Part shown: piece after piece, positions 8,394 through 17,979 of the stretch
Numbering within the stretch: position 1 is the stretch's first letter
Layout: each line of letters opens with the position of its first letter
DNA from: Actinocorallia herbida
Lineage (GTDB): Bacteria > Actinomycetota > Actinomycetes > Streptosporangiales > Streptosporangiaceae
Direction of reading: 5' to 3'
Assembly: GCF_003751225.1 (NCBI RefSeq)
Contig: NZ_RJKE01000001.1
Coordinates: 8,618,001-8,682,000, forward strand
Length of the DNA stretch: 64,000 bases
Translations under genes and position numbers: made by a program
The notes under the pieces: generated by a model
Told to the model about the DNA's origin: nothing
The model's database searches: none
Seen by the model: only the letters and a program-made list of their open reading frames with translations

Positions 8394-9845
8394 CTACGTC
8401 CCGAAGGGCAGCGCGATGGCCTGCTGGGTGAACCTCGGATCGAGCACGTACAACCCGAGATCGGCCTGGCCGAGCTCGGCCTCCACCCGATCGGTGGTGG
8501 AGATCCGCAGCACGTATGCGGCGCGGGGCGGCATCGTCAAGGTGCCGTCCCGCAGTCTCGGCGGCGGCGAACCGGCCACCGCCTCACGCACCACGGTGCC
8601 CGTGCGCAGCGCGCACATCGCCAGGACCGGCTCGCACCCCGCCCGCACGCCCTCGGGCAGCGCGGCCTTGCGGATGAGCAGCTCGCCCGGCGTCTCCAGG
8701 TCGATCGGCGCACCCGAGGTGTTGACGATCTCGTAGTCGGCGAAGGCCCTGCCGTCGGCGGTCCCGCCCTTCAGCGCCTTGACGCGATAGGCGCCGCCGA
8801 GGTCGAGCCGGCGATCCGCCGTGGCCGCGGCCACCTGCGCCACGACAGGTTCCGTGCGGTTCTCGTTCCACTTCACCACGGCGCCGCCCACCACGAGCGG
8901 CACCACCACCGACGCCGCCAGCAGCAGCGGGCGCAGCGGGGTCACCTGCACCCCGGCGAGCCCCAGATACGGCTGCACCGGCTCGATCGCCGGACGCGGA
9001 GGCTTCGCCGGAGCCTGCACGACCGAGAGCGACGGCCACGACCTCGCCGAAGGCGCCGTCGTCCCCGTCAGTTCCAGCAGCAGCTGCTGCGCGGACGGCC
9101 TTCGCCTCGGTTCCTTCGCGAGACTGTCTTCCACGAGCTGTCCAAGCCGTCCGTCGAGCCCGCCCAGCGAAGGCGGCTCGGTGAGGACCCTGGTGACGAC
9201 GTCCTGGATCGACCCCTCGCCGAACGGAGGGCGTCCCGCCGCGGCGTAGACCATGAGGCAGCCCCACGCCCACACGTCGGCGGCCGAATCCGTCTCCCGG
9301 CCCGAGACCTGCTCGGGCGCGCGGAACGACGGGCCGCCGAGCACGCCCCGGACGCCGCCGCCCTCCAGCGCGGCCCCGTAGCCGAAGTCGATGACGCGCG
9401 GGCCGCCCGAATCCAGCAGCACGTTGCCCGGCCGCAGATCCCGGTGGATCACCCCGGCCCGGTGCATCGCCCACAGCGCCCCGGCCACGCCGATGGCGAG
9501 CCTGTCGAGCGGCGGGCCGACGCGCGGGCCCGCGCCCTCCACCACGTCGCTCAGCGAGAGGCCGTGCACGAACTCCGACGCCACCCATGGGGCGCCCCGC
9601 TCGATGCCCGCGCCCAGCAGCCGGGCGACGCACGGGTCGTCCACCCGCTGCGCGGCCGACAGATCCTGGGCGAACCTGGCGCGCAGCCGGTGGTTGCCGC
9701 CGAATCTCGCGTGCAGCAGCTTCACCGCGGCCAGGTCGCCGTCGCGGTCGCCGAGGTAGACCACCCCCTGCGCGCCGCGCCCGAGCCGGGCGGTCAAGCG
9801 ATAGGGGCCGATCTGTTCCGGATCGCCCGCCTGGAGGTCTTCCAT
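8394..9845 (-). CDS. Receptor-type Ser/Thr protein kinase, atypical catalytic loop
   Basis: 483 residues. Kinase domain about 13-260: GRGAQGVVY, Lys42, HRDLRPGN (Asp136; Arg138 where Lys is usual), DFG 153-155. The activation segment is short and reads GGPSFRAPEQ instead of GTPxYMAPE, so the usual phosphothreonine is missing. One membrane helix (about 305-325) and a ~150-residue outer domain follow. That domain resembles the one in the next kinase upstream (shared ADY.I.NT, ..PG.L.I and LGLYV/LGIYV, two cysteines). The ATG at 9845 leaves an 88-bp gap to that gene. Confidence 0.88.
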   Translation of the reverse strand: MEDLQAGDPEQIGPYRLTARLGRGAQGVVYLGDRDGDLAAVKLLHARFGGNHRLRARFAQDLSAAQRVDDPCVARLLGAGIERGAPWVASEFVHGLSLSDVVEGAGPRVGPPLDRLAIGVAGALWAMHRAGVIHRDLRPGNVLLDSGGPRVIDFGYGAALEGGGVRGVLGGPSFRAPEQVSGRETDSAADVWAWGCLMVYAAAGRPPFGEGSIQDVVTRVLTEPPSLGGLDGRLGQLVEDSLAKEPRRRPSAQQLLLELTGTTAPSARSWPSLSVVQAPAKPPRPAIEPVQPYLGLAGVQVTPLRPLLLAASVVVPLVVGGAVVKWNENRTEPVVAQVAAATADRRLDLGGAYRVKALKGGTADGRAFADYEIVNTSGAPIDLETPGELLIRKAALPEGVRAGCEPVLAMCALRTGTVVREAVAGSPPPRLRDGTLTMPPRAAYVLRISTTDRVEAELGQADLGLYVLDPRFTQQAIALPFGT

Positions 9846-9933
9846 GCCGGGAATCCTGGCCCCTCGCGGAGGCGTGTAACCGAGCTCTCGTGGCCGGTTG
9901 CGGCCATTCCCGGCGCGGCGGGGTGGCGCCGGG

Positions 9934-11511
9934 CTATCCGGGGAACTCAATGTGCCGTGCCTTCCGGTCCTGGAAGAACCGGACCTCCCAGACATAGATC
10001 CCGAGGTCAGCGGCCTTGACGTCGCCCGGCACCGGGTCCTTCGTCCGGATCCGCAGCAGGTAGGACGCTCCCGCGGCCATGTACTCGTCGCCGTCGACCA
10101 TCAGGGGGGCGTCCGAGCCGTCGAGGAGCGCCTTCACCGTCGTCTCGTTCTCCACGGTGCAGCGGCTGGACGGCGCGCCCGCCTGCTCCATGCACGCCAC
10201 GCCCTTCGGCGCCTTCGACCGCTCGATGAACAGGTCGCCCGGGAACTCCAGCGGCACCGGCTGCTCCTGGGTGTTGGCGATGAGGTAGTCGGCGTAGGCG
10301 TACTTCTTGCCGCCCACCTCCTCGGTGCCGCCGCCCACCCCCGCGATCGTGTACGTGTAGTCGTCGGTGCTGCGCAGCTCCAGCGCCGGACCCGTCGGCG
10401 GGCGCACCTGCGAGGTGGCCCCGCCCGTCGCCATCACCGACGGGCTCGGCGGTTCGAGGTCCTTCTGGGTGCCGCCGCCGGACAGCAGCACGACCGCGGC
10501 CACCGCCATCGCGGCGACCGCCATGACCCCGCCGACGATGCCGTAGCGCACCGAGTTCTTGCGACGTGCCGCCGCGCGCTCGATCGCCCGCAGTTCGAGG
10601 CGCGAGGCCGTCGGGTTGGAGTGGCTCGACATCGAGGCCCGCTCGCGGGACGGCGGGCGCGGCGCGGCGGGTGCGGCCGGGAACGGATCGTCGGAGCGCC
10701 CGGTGCCGATGAGATCGAAGAGCAGCTGCTCGGCGGTCGGCCGCGCCGCGGGGTCCTTGGCCAGGCACGCCTCGGCGAGCTCGCGCAGGCCGCCGGTGAG
10801 CGCGCCGAGATCGGGCTCGGTGTGCAGGATCCGGTTGATCACCACCGAGATCGAGTCGTTGCCGAACGGCGGCTCCCCGCAGGAGGCGTACACCAGCGTC
10901 GACGCCCAGGCGAACACGTCGACCGGGCGGTCGACGGGCGCGCGGGCGAACTGCTCGGGCGCCATGTAGGCGGGCGTGCCGAGGGGACCGCCGGTGGAGA
11001 CCGACGCCGTCGTGAGGTCGAGCGCGCGGGCGACGCCGAAGTCGATGACCCGCGGCCCGTCCGGACCGAGGATCACGTTCGACGGCTTGAAGTCGCGGTG
11101 CACGACGCCGGCCTTGTGGATGGCGACCAGGGCCGTCGCGGTGCCGATCGCCAGCCGGTTGAGCTGCGACCCCGCGCGCGGACCCCATTCCTCGACCGTC
11201 CGCTTCAGCGACAGGCCGTGGATGTACTCGCTGGCGATGTAGGGCACGTCACCCTCGACATCGGCGGTGAGGATGCGCGCGGTGCAGAAGGGGTCGACCT
11301 TCTGCGCGGACTCGAGTTCGTGCGCGAACGCGGCGCGCGCCCGGTTGTCCCCGCTGAACCTGGTGTGCAGGCGCTTGACCGCGACCTGCTCCCCGGACGT
11401 CGCCGTGGCCAGGTAGACGACGCCTTGGCCGCCTTCCCCCAGCCGTCCGACGAGGCGGTAGGGGCCGAGCTGCACGGGGTCGCCGGGCCTCAGCGATTGC
11501 GCCTCGGGCAT
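9934..11511 (-). CDS. Receptor-type Ser/Thr protein kinase
   Basis: 525 residues. Kinase domain about 16-270: GEGGQGVVY, Lys46, HRDFKPSN (Asp140), DFG 157-159, GTPAYMAPEQF with the standard P+1 threonine. A linker, one membrane helix (about 315-340) and an extracellular domain paralogous to that of the downstream kinase follow. Start ATG 11511 preferred to 11526 because GAGGGG lies about 8 nt upstream. Probably transcribed with the downstream kinase. The conserved outer domains suggest related ligands; the ligand is unknown. Confidence 0.9.
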   Translation of the reverse strand: MPEAQSLRPGDPVQLGPYRLVGRLGEGGQGVVYLATATSGEQVAVKRLHTRFSGDNRARAAFAHELESAQKVDPFCTARILTADVEGDVPYIASEYIHGLSLKRTVEEWGPRAGSQLNRLAIGTATALVAIHKAGVVHRDFKPSNVILGPDGPRVIDFGVARALDLTTASVSTGGPLGTPAYMAPEQFARAPVDRPVDVFAWASTLVYASCGEPPFGNDSISVVINRILHTEPDLGALTGGLRELAEACLAKDPAARPTAEQLLFDLIGTGRSDDPFPAAPAAPRPPSRERASMSSHSNPTASRLELRAIERAAARRKNSVRYGIVGGVMAVAAMAVAAVVLLSGGGTQKDLEPPSPSVMATGGATSQVRPPTGPALELRSTDDYTYTIAGVGGGTEEVGGKKYAYADYLIANTQEQPVPLEFPGDLFIERSKAPKGVACMEQAGAPSSRCTVENETTVKALLDGSDAPLMVDGDEYMAAGASYLLRIRTKDPVPGDVKAADLGIYVWEVRFFQDRKARHIEFPG

Positions 11512-11584
11512 GACCGATCCCCTCATCGTGATCCACAGGTGGGTTGGGCGAAAACCCTAGAACCACGACGAGCCTAAGGCCAGT

Positions 11585-12352
11585 TTATGAAATTTCTTCG
11601 CAAAGCTCCGCCAAGAGGGCCACGACCCCGGCGGGGCCGTCCACCACCACGTCGGCCTGTTCGGCCAGGGCGGCGACCTCCGCGGAGCCGCTGCACACCT
11701 TGACCGCGGGGAGGCCCAGCGCGTCGGCGGCGGCGAAGGCGGCGAGGTCGCCCAGGTCGTCGCCCGCGACCAGCACCGAGCCCGCGCCGACCTCTTCGGC
11801 GAACGAGGTCAGCGCCTTGCCTTTGTCCATGCCCGGCGGGCGCAGCTCAAGGACCAGCCTTCCCGGCTCGATCGCCAGGCCCGTCTTCTCCGCCAGCGCC
11901 TCAAGGATCGACCGCAGCCTCTCCAGCGCCACCTCGGGCTCCGCCGCGCGCCGCGTGTGAACGGCCAGGGCATGTCCCTTGTCTTCGAGGCTGACGCCCT
12001 CGGGCGCCTTCGCCAGCAGCAGCGGGAGCTTCGCCCGCGCCTCGGCCACTCCGGGGTGCTCCGGTGGGGTCTGAAGGCTCCCGGCCGACCACCGCTCCAG
12101 GCCGTACTGGCCGAGCACGGTCAGGTTCGGGACGTCGGCGAGGCCGCCGTACTCCACGGCGAGCAGGGCGGGCCTGCCGGTGATGATGACGATCGCGCGC
12201 ACCTTGGGCGCGAGCGCGCGCAGCACCGGCGCGGTCTCCGGGAGCGCGCGGGCCTGCGTCGGATCGGGGACGATGGGGGCGAGCGTGCCGTCGAAGTCGA
12301 GCGCGACGAGGGCTTCGCCGGGGGCTTTGAGGAGCGGGGCGAGTACGGTCAC
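11585..12352 (-). CDS. otsB: Trehalose-6-phosphate phosphatase, HAD superfamily
   Basis: 255 residues, normal for OtsB. HAD motif I is DFDGTLAPI near residues 19-27, with nucleophile and acid/base aspartates; motif II is in IVIITGRP; the metal-binding motif is AGDDLGDLAAF. It releases phosphate from trehalose-6-phosphate, completing the pathway begun by the otsA-type gene 6.4 kb away. GTG start. The kinase gene downstream begins 73 nt later on the same strand. Confidence 0.93.
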   Translation of the reverse strand: MTVLAPLLKAPGEALVALDFDGTLAPIVPDPTQARALPETAPVLRALAPKVRAIVIITGRPALLAVEYGGLADVPNLTVLGQYGLERWSAGSLQTPPEHPGVAEARAKLPLLLAKAPEGVSLEDKGHALAVHTRRAAEPEVALERLRSILEALAEKTGLAIEPGRLVLELRPPGMDKGKALTSFAEEVGAGSVLVAGDDLGDLAAFAAADALGLPAVKVCSGSAEVAALAEQADVVVDGPAGVVALLAELCEEIS

Positions 12353-12386
12353 CCCGCCAGTCTTGCAGAGCCCGCCGCCCCCGTCG

Positions 12387-12710
12387 TCACGGATTGAATC
12401 CGTACCTGCGCGCAGCGCGCTGGCGCTGCCGCTGGGCGCGGATCCGGCGCAGCCGCTTGACCAGCATCGGATCGTGCACCAGCGCCTGTGGCCGGTCGAT
12501 CAGGAGGTTGAGCAGCTGGTAGTAGCGGGTCGCGGACATGTCGAAGGTCTCGCGGATCGCCTGCTCCTTGGCGCCCGCGTGCTTCCACCATTGGCGTTCG
12601 AAGGCCAGGATCCGGCGGTCGCGGTCGGACAGCAGTCCGTCGGGGAAGGCGCGCAGGTCGTCCGGGTCGCGCACACCGGGTTCCTCGTCGGGGACGTCGG
12701 GCACAGTCAT
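12387..12710 (-). CDS. DUF3263 protein
   Basis: 107 residues, a small basic actinobacterial family with no established function. The centre (about 28-70) reads ILAFERQWWKHAGAKEQAIR and RYYQLLNLLIDRP, a helix-turn-helix-like arrangement, and the C-terminus is Arg/Gln-rich. DNA binding is a plausible guess only. AAGGGAC lies upstream of the ATG. otsB starts 34 nt downstream, so co-transcription is likely. Confidence 0.82.
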   Translation of the reverse strand: MTVPDVPDEEPGVRDPDDLRAFPDGLLSDRDRRILAFERQWWKHAGAKEQAIRETFDMSATRYYQLLNLLIDRPQALVHDPMLVKRLRRIRAQRQRQRAARRYGFNP

Positions 12711-12950
12711 CAGGTCCCTTTCGATGGATTCTGATCCCGGCTGTCCGGGTTAGGCGGGACCTCACTCTAGCGGGGTCCACCCGGGCATGGCGGCCATTCT
12801 GGCCGTCCCTCTACGCGGTTATCGGCACGCGGATATCTGCTTTTCCTTCCTTCTCTCCGGTCCCGGTGACATCTTCCGTCCCAGGGTGCCCATCCCCGTT
12901 CCGACCTGCGACGATACCTCTGATGACCGGCTCGTCCCGGGCCTTTTCGC

Positions 12951-14510
12951 TCAGTTTCCCGGCACCTCCTGCGGATCGCGTCCGCCAGGGCCGGCGGGCT
13001 TTGCCCCGGCGGCTCCCGCGGGGTGTGCGCCGCGCAGTGGCAGTTCCTTGATCAAGAACGTCGTCAGGAAGGCGACGAGCATGAACGGCACCGCGTAGCG
13101 GAAGACCGCCGTGAGCGAGTCCTGGAAGGACAGCAGCACCGCGTCCCGCACCGGCCCCGGCAGCGCGTCGATGGCCTTGCGGGAGATCGAGGAGGTCTCC
13201 GGGGCCTCCTGGCCGGGCAGCCGCGCGGCGAGCTCGCCCGCGAGCCTGTGGTTGAAGATCGCGCCGAAGACCGCGACGCCGAAGGACGCGCCGACCTGGC
13301 GGGCGAAGGTGACCGTCGAGGTCCCGCTGCCGAGGTCGCGGAGGTCGATGACGTTCTGGACGGCCAGGACCACGGTCTGCATGACCAGCCCGAGCCCGAG
13401 GCCGAGGATCACCATGAACACCGCGGAGGTCGCCTTGGCGGTGCCGAGGTCCATCGTGGACAGCAGGAACAGCCCGAGCGCGGCGACGACGGTGCCCGCG
13501 ATCGGAAAGACCTTGTACCTGCCGGTGCGCGTGGTGAGGCGGCCCGCGGTGATCGACGACGCCAGCAGGCCCACCATCATCGGCAGCGTCAGCAGTCCCG
13601 AGTTCGTCGCCGACACCCCGCTCACCAGCTGCAGGAACAGCGGGAGGAACGCGATGCACCCGAACATCGCGAACCCGGTGAAGAAGCTCGCGACGCAGGC
13701 ACCGGAGAAGGTCCGCATGCCGAACAGCCGCAGTGGGATCACCGGCTCCGCGGCCCTGCGCTCGACGAGCAGGAACAGCGCGAGCAGCACCGCGCCGCCC
13801 GCGCCGAGGCCGAGGACGACCGGTGACGCCCAGGCGTACTCCGTCCCGCCCCAGCTCGTGCACAGCACCACGCAGGTGACCGCGCCCGCCAGCAGCGCCG
13901 CACCGGCGTAGTCGATCTTCGGCTTGCGCGCCGCGGGGCGCGGCAGCCGCAGCCCGAGCACCGCGACGGCCAGCGCCACCGCGCCGAGCGGAAGGTTGAT
14001 GTAGAAGATCCAGCGCCAGGTCAGATGGTCGGTGAAGAACCCGCCGATCAGCGGGCCGACGATCGAGGCGATCCCGAACATCGCGCCGAACAGGCCCTGG
14101 TACCGGCCGCGCTCGCGGGGCGGCACCACCTCGGCGACGATGGCGATCGCGCTCAGCATCAGCCCGCCGCCGCCGAGCCCCTGCACGGCCCGGAACGCGA
14201 TGAGCTGGGTCATCGACTGGGCCGCGCCGCACAGCACCGAGCCGAGGAGGAAGACGACGATCACGAAGACCAGGACGGGCTTGCGGCCGTAGAGGTCGCC
14301 GAGCTTGCCGTACAGCGGCATCGCCACGGTCGAGGCGAGCAGGTACGCGGTGACGACCCAGGAGATGTGCTCAAGGCCGTCGAGCTCGCCGACGATGGTC
14401 GGCAGGGCGGTGGAGACGATCATCTGGTCGAGCGCGGCGAGGAACGTGCCGAGCATGAGGCCCGCGAGGATGATCCGGATCTGGCGCTTGCTGAAACGGG
14501 GGGATTCCAC
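12951..14510 (-). CDS. MFS drug transporter, DHA2 (EmrB/QacA) type, 14 TM
   Basis: 519 residues. Opens with [20 protein letters not shown], then the motif-A region [14 protein letters not shown] between helices 2 and 3, [13 protein letters not shown] in helix 4 and the antiporter-type PLIGGFF. About 14 hydrophobic helices, with a Gly/Pro-rich cytosolic tail. A proton-driven drug exporter; substrate unknown. GTG start with AGGAG upstream. Divergent from a MarR regulator with a short shared control region, the classic repressor/pump arrangement. Confidence 0.93.
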   Translation of the reverse strand: MESPRFSKRQIRIILAGLMLGTFLAALDQMIVSTALPTIVGELDGLEHISWVVTAYLLASTVAMPLYGKLGDLYGRKPVLVFVIVVFLLGSVLCGAAQSMTQLIAFRAVQGLGGGGLMLSAIAIVAEVVPPRERGRYQGLFGAMFGIASIVGPLIGGFFTDHLTWRWIFYINLPLGAVALAVAVLGLRLPRPAARKPKIDYAGAALLAGAVTCVVLCTSWGGTEYAWASPVVLGLGAGGAVLLALFLLVERRAAEPVIPLRLFGMRTFSGACVASFFTGFAMFGCIAFLPLFLQLVSGVSATNSGLLTLPMMVGLLASSITAGRLTTRTGRYKVFPIAGTVVAALGLFLLSTMDLGTAKATSAVFMVILGLGLGLVMQTVVLAVQNVIDLRDLGSGTSTVTFARQVGASFGVAVFGAIFNHRLAGELAARLPGQEAPETSSISRKAIDALPGPVRDAVLLSFQDSLTAVFRYAVPFMLVAFLTTFLIKELPLRGAHPAGAAGAKPAGPGGRDPQEVPGN

Positions 14511-14520
14511 AAGGCTCCTT

Positions 14521-14540
14521 CACGGTGACGTGAGACCGTG
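14521..14540. promoter_or_regulatory. Inverted repeat, candidate MarR operator
   Basis: CACGGT and ACCGTG separated by 8 nt, starting 11 nt upstream of the MFS start codon in the 113-bp region shared with the MarR gene. Position and symmetry fit a dimeric repressor site; not proven. Confidence 0.5.
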
Positions 14541-14623
14541 TGCACCATACATTTTTCCTTCCGGCCGCCGGTGCTCCTCGGACAGACGGCGTGGATCCTT
14601 GCGAACCACACGAAAGGGATGTG

Positions 14624-15151
14624 ATGGAGACCGTGGCCCACGATCCCCTCCTCACCCAGATCGGCACGTCGCTGTTCCGGCTGCGCCGGGTGTGGGCGCG
14701 TCCCGACCTCATGAAGAAGGTCGGCGCGCAGCACTCGGGCACCCGGCCGCTCCAGCTCTCCAACCTCATGGTGGTGAGCGCCGTCGGCAGGCTCGGCGAG
14801 GCGGGCGGCGAGGTGACCATCGGCGCCGTCGCCGAACGGCTGGAGGTCGACCCCTCGACCGCGTCCCGGCTGGTCGGGCACGCCATCGACGCCGGCTTCG
14901 TCTCGCGCCGGGCCTCGGCGTCCGACGCCAGACGGGCCGACCTGCGGCTGACCGAGGCCGGACGGCGCGTGCTCGACTCCGCGGAAAGGCACCGTGCCGC
15001 CTATCTCGCCGAGATCATGCGCACGTGGCCGGAATCAGACAGGGTGGAGTTCGCCCGGCTGCTCACCGCCTTCGCCGACGCCATCTCCGGCGACCCGATG
15101 GACCCGTCCCGGATCTCCGAGATCTTCACCGAAGCGGAGAGCGTTGAGTGA
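14624..15151 (+). CDS. MarR-family transcriptional regulator
   Basis: 175 residues. Winged-helix region about 45-115: ALTIGAVAERLEV-like helix then DPSTASRLVGHAI recognition helix and the wing SDARRADLRLTEAGRRV. Probably represses the divergent MFS exporter and itself until a drug-like ligand binds. The ATG at 14624 was chosen because AAAGGG lies about 7 nt upstream. A subtilase gene follows after 73 nt on the same strand. Confidence 0.92.
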   Translation: METVAHDPLLTQIGTSLFRLRRVWARPDLMKKVGAQHSGTRPLQLSNLMVVSAVGRLGEAGGEVTIGAVAERLEVDPSTASRLVGHAIDAGFVSRRASASDARRADLRLTEAGRRVLDSAERHRAAYLAEIMRTWPESDRVEFARLLTAFADAISGDPMDPSRISEIFTEAESVE

Positions 15152-15224
15152 CCACCATTTCACCCTGAGTCGCCGACCTTGCCGTGGCACAATGTCCCGG
15201 TCCGCAACGTAAAGGAGAACGGGC

Positions 15225-16433
15225 ATGCGGCTGCGCGCGCTGTCGGTCGGCCTCGCCCTGTTCCTCACCGCGCCCGGCGCGCTCACCCCGCTGCCCGCGC
15301 ACGCCGACGAGATCCGCGACCGGCAGTGGGTGCTGGGCAAGCTCGGACTCCCCAAGGCGTGGAAGCTCACCAAGGGCGACCGCGTCACCGTGGCCGTCCT
15401 CGACACCGGCGTCGACCCCGGTCATCCCGACCTCGTCGGCAAGGTGACCACCGGTCCCGACTACACCGGCCACAGCACCACGGCCGACAGCCCGTACTGG
15501 GCGCTGCACGGCACCGCGATGGCCGGCATCATCGCCGGCCGCGGGCACGGCAAGGGCCGCTCGTCCGGGGTGAAGGGCGTCGCGCCCGGCGCCGACCTCC
15601 TCTCGATCAAGGTGACGTGGGAGAACAAGGACCCCGCCCGCGACCGGCAGAAGAACCGCGACCTCAACAAGGACGCCATGGCCAAGGCGATCCGGTACGC
15701 GGTCGACCACGGCGCCGACGTCATCAACATGTCGCTCGGCGGCGGCAAGGCCGACTACACCGGCAGCGAGACCGAGATGGACGCCGTCGACTACGCGCTG
15801 TCCAAGGGGGTCGTCCTCATCGCGTCGATGGGCAACGACGGGGCGGGGCAGAACCGGCGCAACTTCCCCGCGGCCTATGAGGGCGTCATCGCGGTCGGCG
15901 CCGTCGACCGCTCCTACCAGCCCTGGTCCGACAGCAACCACAACCCGTGGATCAGCCTCGCCGCACCCGGCGTCGGCATCGTCACCACCCAGCCGGAGAA
16001 CGCCTACGCCACCGACGACGGCACCAGCGCGTCCGCGGCGATCGTGGCGGGCGTCGCGGCGCTGCTGCGCTCCCGTTTCCCCGAACTGACGCCCGCGCAG
16101 ATCCGCGCGGCGCTGGAGGAGGGCACCACCCGCAAGCCGAAGACCGGACGCGACGACCGGGTCGGCGCGGGCGTCGTGCACGCGTGGAAGGCGGTGCGCG
16201 CCGCCCAGCGGACGGCGAAGGCCACGGGGTCGCTCATCGTCCCCCTGGGCGGGCAGGATCCGGCCGACCCCGCCGTCGCGGAGCAGATCGCCGCCGACAC
16301 CGCGCCCTCGGCCGACAGCCACACCGCGGGCTCCCCCGCCCTCGGCTTCGCCATCCTCGCCATCGGCGGCCTCTTCGTCATCGCCGGCCTCGCCATCGCC
16401 TGGCGCACCCGCAGGCCCCGCCCCGCCGCCTGA
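15225..16433 (+). CDS. S8 family serine peptidase, mycosin-like, membrane-anchored
   Basis: 402 residues. Signal peptide 1-27 (cleavage after AHA). Subtilisin triad Asp60 (VLDTGVD), His95 (HGTAMAGI), Ser268 (GTSASAA); oxyanion Asn204 (SMGND). A C-terminal membrane helix (about 370-392) and RTRRPRP tail anchor it outside the membrane. This layout matches type VII-associated mycosins, but no ESX genes are nearby, so it may process other envelope proteins. A strong AAAGGAG precedes the ATG. Confidence 0.93.
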   Translation: MRLRALSVGLALFLTAPGALTPLPAHADEIRDRQWVLGKLGLPKAWKLTKGDRVTVAVLDTGVDPGHPDLVGKVTTGPDYTGHSTTADSPYWALHGTAMAGIIAGRGHGKGRSSGVKGVAPGADLLSIKVTWENKDPARDRQKNRDLNKDAMAKAIRYAVDHGADVINMSLGGGKADYTGSETEMDAVDYALSKGVVLIASMGNDGAGQNRRNFPAAYEGVIAVGAVDRSYQPWSDSNHNPWISLAAPGVGIVTTQPENAYATDDGTSASAAIVAGVAALLRSRFPELTPAQIRAALEEGTTRKPKTGRDDRVGAGVVHAWKAVRAAQRTAKATGSLIVPLGGQDPADPAVAEQIAADTAPSADSHTAGSPALGFAILAIGGLFVIAGLAIAWRTRRPRPAA

Positions 16434-16467
16434 CGGCGCGACTCCCCGGGACGGGGCGCCTACGGCG

Positions 16468-17319
16468 TCAGAGGGCGGCGCGCAGTGCCTCGGCGAACGG
16501 CGTGGGCGCGCGGCCCAGGAGGTCGGCGAGGTCGGTGGAGTCGGTGTAGAGCTCGCCGCGCGCCTGGCCGTCGTCCAGGGAGGCGACGAAGGCGGCGGTC
16601 GCCCCGTCGAGGCCCGCGCCCTTCAGCACCTCGGTGAGCTCGGCGGGGGTGACGTTCCGGTGGGCGACCTCGGTGCCCGAGGCGTCGGACAGGGCCCTGG
16701 CGAACTCCGAGAGCGTGAACGGGGCGCCGCCCAGTTCGTAGATGACGTTCTGGGGATCGCCCGTCAGCGCGGCGGCGGCCGCCTCGGCGTAGTCGGCGCG
16801 GGTGGCGGTCGACGCGGGACGGTTCGCGGTGGCGTCCACGATCTCCCCGGTCTTCAGCGCCGCGGGGATCTTGGCGAGGTAGACCTCGGTGTAGAAGCTG
16901 TTGCGCAGGAGGACGTAAGGCAGGCCGGAGTCCCGGATCGCGTCCTCGGTCGCCAGGTGGTCGGGGGCCAGCGACAGCTCGGTCGAACCGGCACGGAGCA
17001 CGCTCGTGTACGCGATCCGGCTTACGCCCGCGTCCTTGGCCGCCGCGATGACGTTCCGGTGCCCCTGGACCCTCGTGCCGAGTTCGTTGCCGGAGACGAG
17101 GAGCAGCCTGTCGACGCCGGCGAGGGCGCTCGCCAGGGTCTCGGGCCTGCCATAGTCGCCTTCGCGCACGGTGACCCCGAGCGCCTCGAGCTCGGCGGCC
17201 TTCGCGGGCGTCCGCGCGATCGCCACGACGTCCGCCGGAGGCACCCCGCGGCCCAGCAGCGCACGCACGACCAGCTGTCCGAGATGCCCGGTGGCCCCGG
17301 TGACGCCATAAGTGGTCAT
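16468..17319 (-). CDS. NAD(P)H:quinone oxidoreductase type 2 (QorB/YtfG-like)
   Basis: 283 residues, atypical short-chain dehydrogenase (NmrA-like). The N-terminal dinucleotide loop GVTGATGHLGQLV is followed by an NADP-favouring ARTPAK segment, and LLRNSFYTEVYL matches the QorB group. It likely reduces quinones or senses redox state via NADP(H). AAGGGATC precedes the ATG. Divergent from an Rrf2-family regulator with overlapping promoters, suggesting redox-controlled expression. Confidence 0.88.
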   Translation of the reverse strand: MTTYGVTGATGHLGQLVVRALLGRGVPPADVVAIARTPAKAAELEALGVTVREGDYGRPETLASALAGVDRLLLVSGNELGTRVQGHRNVIAAAKDAGVSRIAYTSVLRAGSTELSLAPDHLATEDAIRDSGLPYVLLRNSFYTEVYLAKIPAALKTGEIVDATANRPASTATRADYAEAAAAALTGDPQNVIYELGGAPFTLSEFARALSDASGTEVAHRNVTPAELTEVLKGAGLDGATAAFVASLDDGQARGELYTDSTDLADLLGRAPTPFAEALRAAL

Positions 17320-17361
17320 GAAAGATCCCTTTTCTGTAACTGGCCTGGTGACGTTTCATAC

Positions 17362-17386
17362 TGTATCAGCGGTGGTTACGGATACA
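17362..17386. promoter_or_regulatory. Candidate Rrf2 operator overlapping a promoter
   Basis: TGTATC and GATACA form a perfect 6-bp inverted repeat with 13-nt spacer in the 76-bp divergent region. The right arm overlaps TACAAT (17383-17388), a good -10 hexamer ending 7 nt before the regulator's ATG at 17396, so the regulator mRNA may be leaderless and self-repressed. Confidence 0.5.
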
Positions 17387-17395
17387 ATGTCGGAC

Positions 17396-17815
17396 ATGGC
17401 GCAGGCGACGAACACCCAGTTCTCCGTCGCGGTCCACCTGGCGACCCTTCTCGCGGGCCGCCCCGGCGAGCTCGTCGACTCCGGTGAACTCGCCGTCAGC
17501 CCCGCGACCAACCCCGTCCACGTGCGGCGCGTCCTCGGCAGGCTCCGCGCGGCGGGCCTCGTGCACTCCCACGCCGGACCCCGGGGCGGCTGGGCCCTCT
17601 CCCGCCCGCCCGAGACGCTCACCCTGGCCGACATCTGGACCGCCGTGAACGCCGACGACCCCGTCCTCGGCGTCCACCTCCCCAACCCCGCGTGCCCCGT
17701 CGGCCGCACCGTGACCGCCAACCTCCACGCCCAGGACGCCCTCGCCCGCGAGGCGGTCCTCACCTCCCTGGCGCGGACCACCATCGCCGACCTCCTGGCC
17801 CCCGCCGCCCTCTGA
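17396..17815 (+). CDS. Rrf2-family transcriptional regulator
   Basis: 139 residues. Winged helix about 1-75: QFSVAVHLATLLAG, VHVRRVLGRLRAAGLV and the wing GPRGGWALSRP. Only one cysteine (in NPACPVGR) is present, not the three that hold an Fe-S cluster in IscR/NsrR, so it probably senses through another route. Likely represses the divergent quinone reductase gene. ATG 17387 (three residues longer) is an alternative start. Confidence 0.9.
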   Translation: MAQATNTQFSVAVHLATLLAGRPGELVDSGELAVSPATNPVHVRRVLGRLRAAGLVHSHAGPRGGWALSRPPETLTLADIWTAVNADDPVLGVHLPNPACPVGRTVTANLHAQDALAREAVLTSLARTTIADLLAPAAL

Positions 17816-17979
17816 GCCGTCGGCGCGGCCCTCCAATTCCCGGCAAAGCCGACGTCACAGTTGACCTTTGCCGACATTCCGGGCGATCAAATCGGGGAAT
17901 CTCTGCTGTGCCGCAGGATCGCCGGGCCGCCGACCGGCCCGGGACAGGTGCTCCGCGGCTCGGCAGCCCGGAGGCGCGC

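Noticed and set aside
17396..17815. Fe-S-sensing IscR/NsrR identity for the Rrf2 protein
   Set aside because: The three-cysteine cluster motif is absent.
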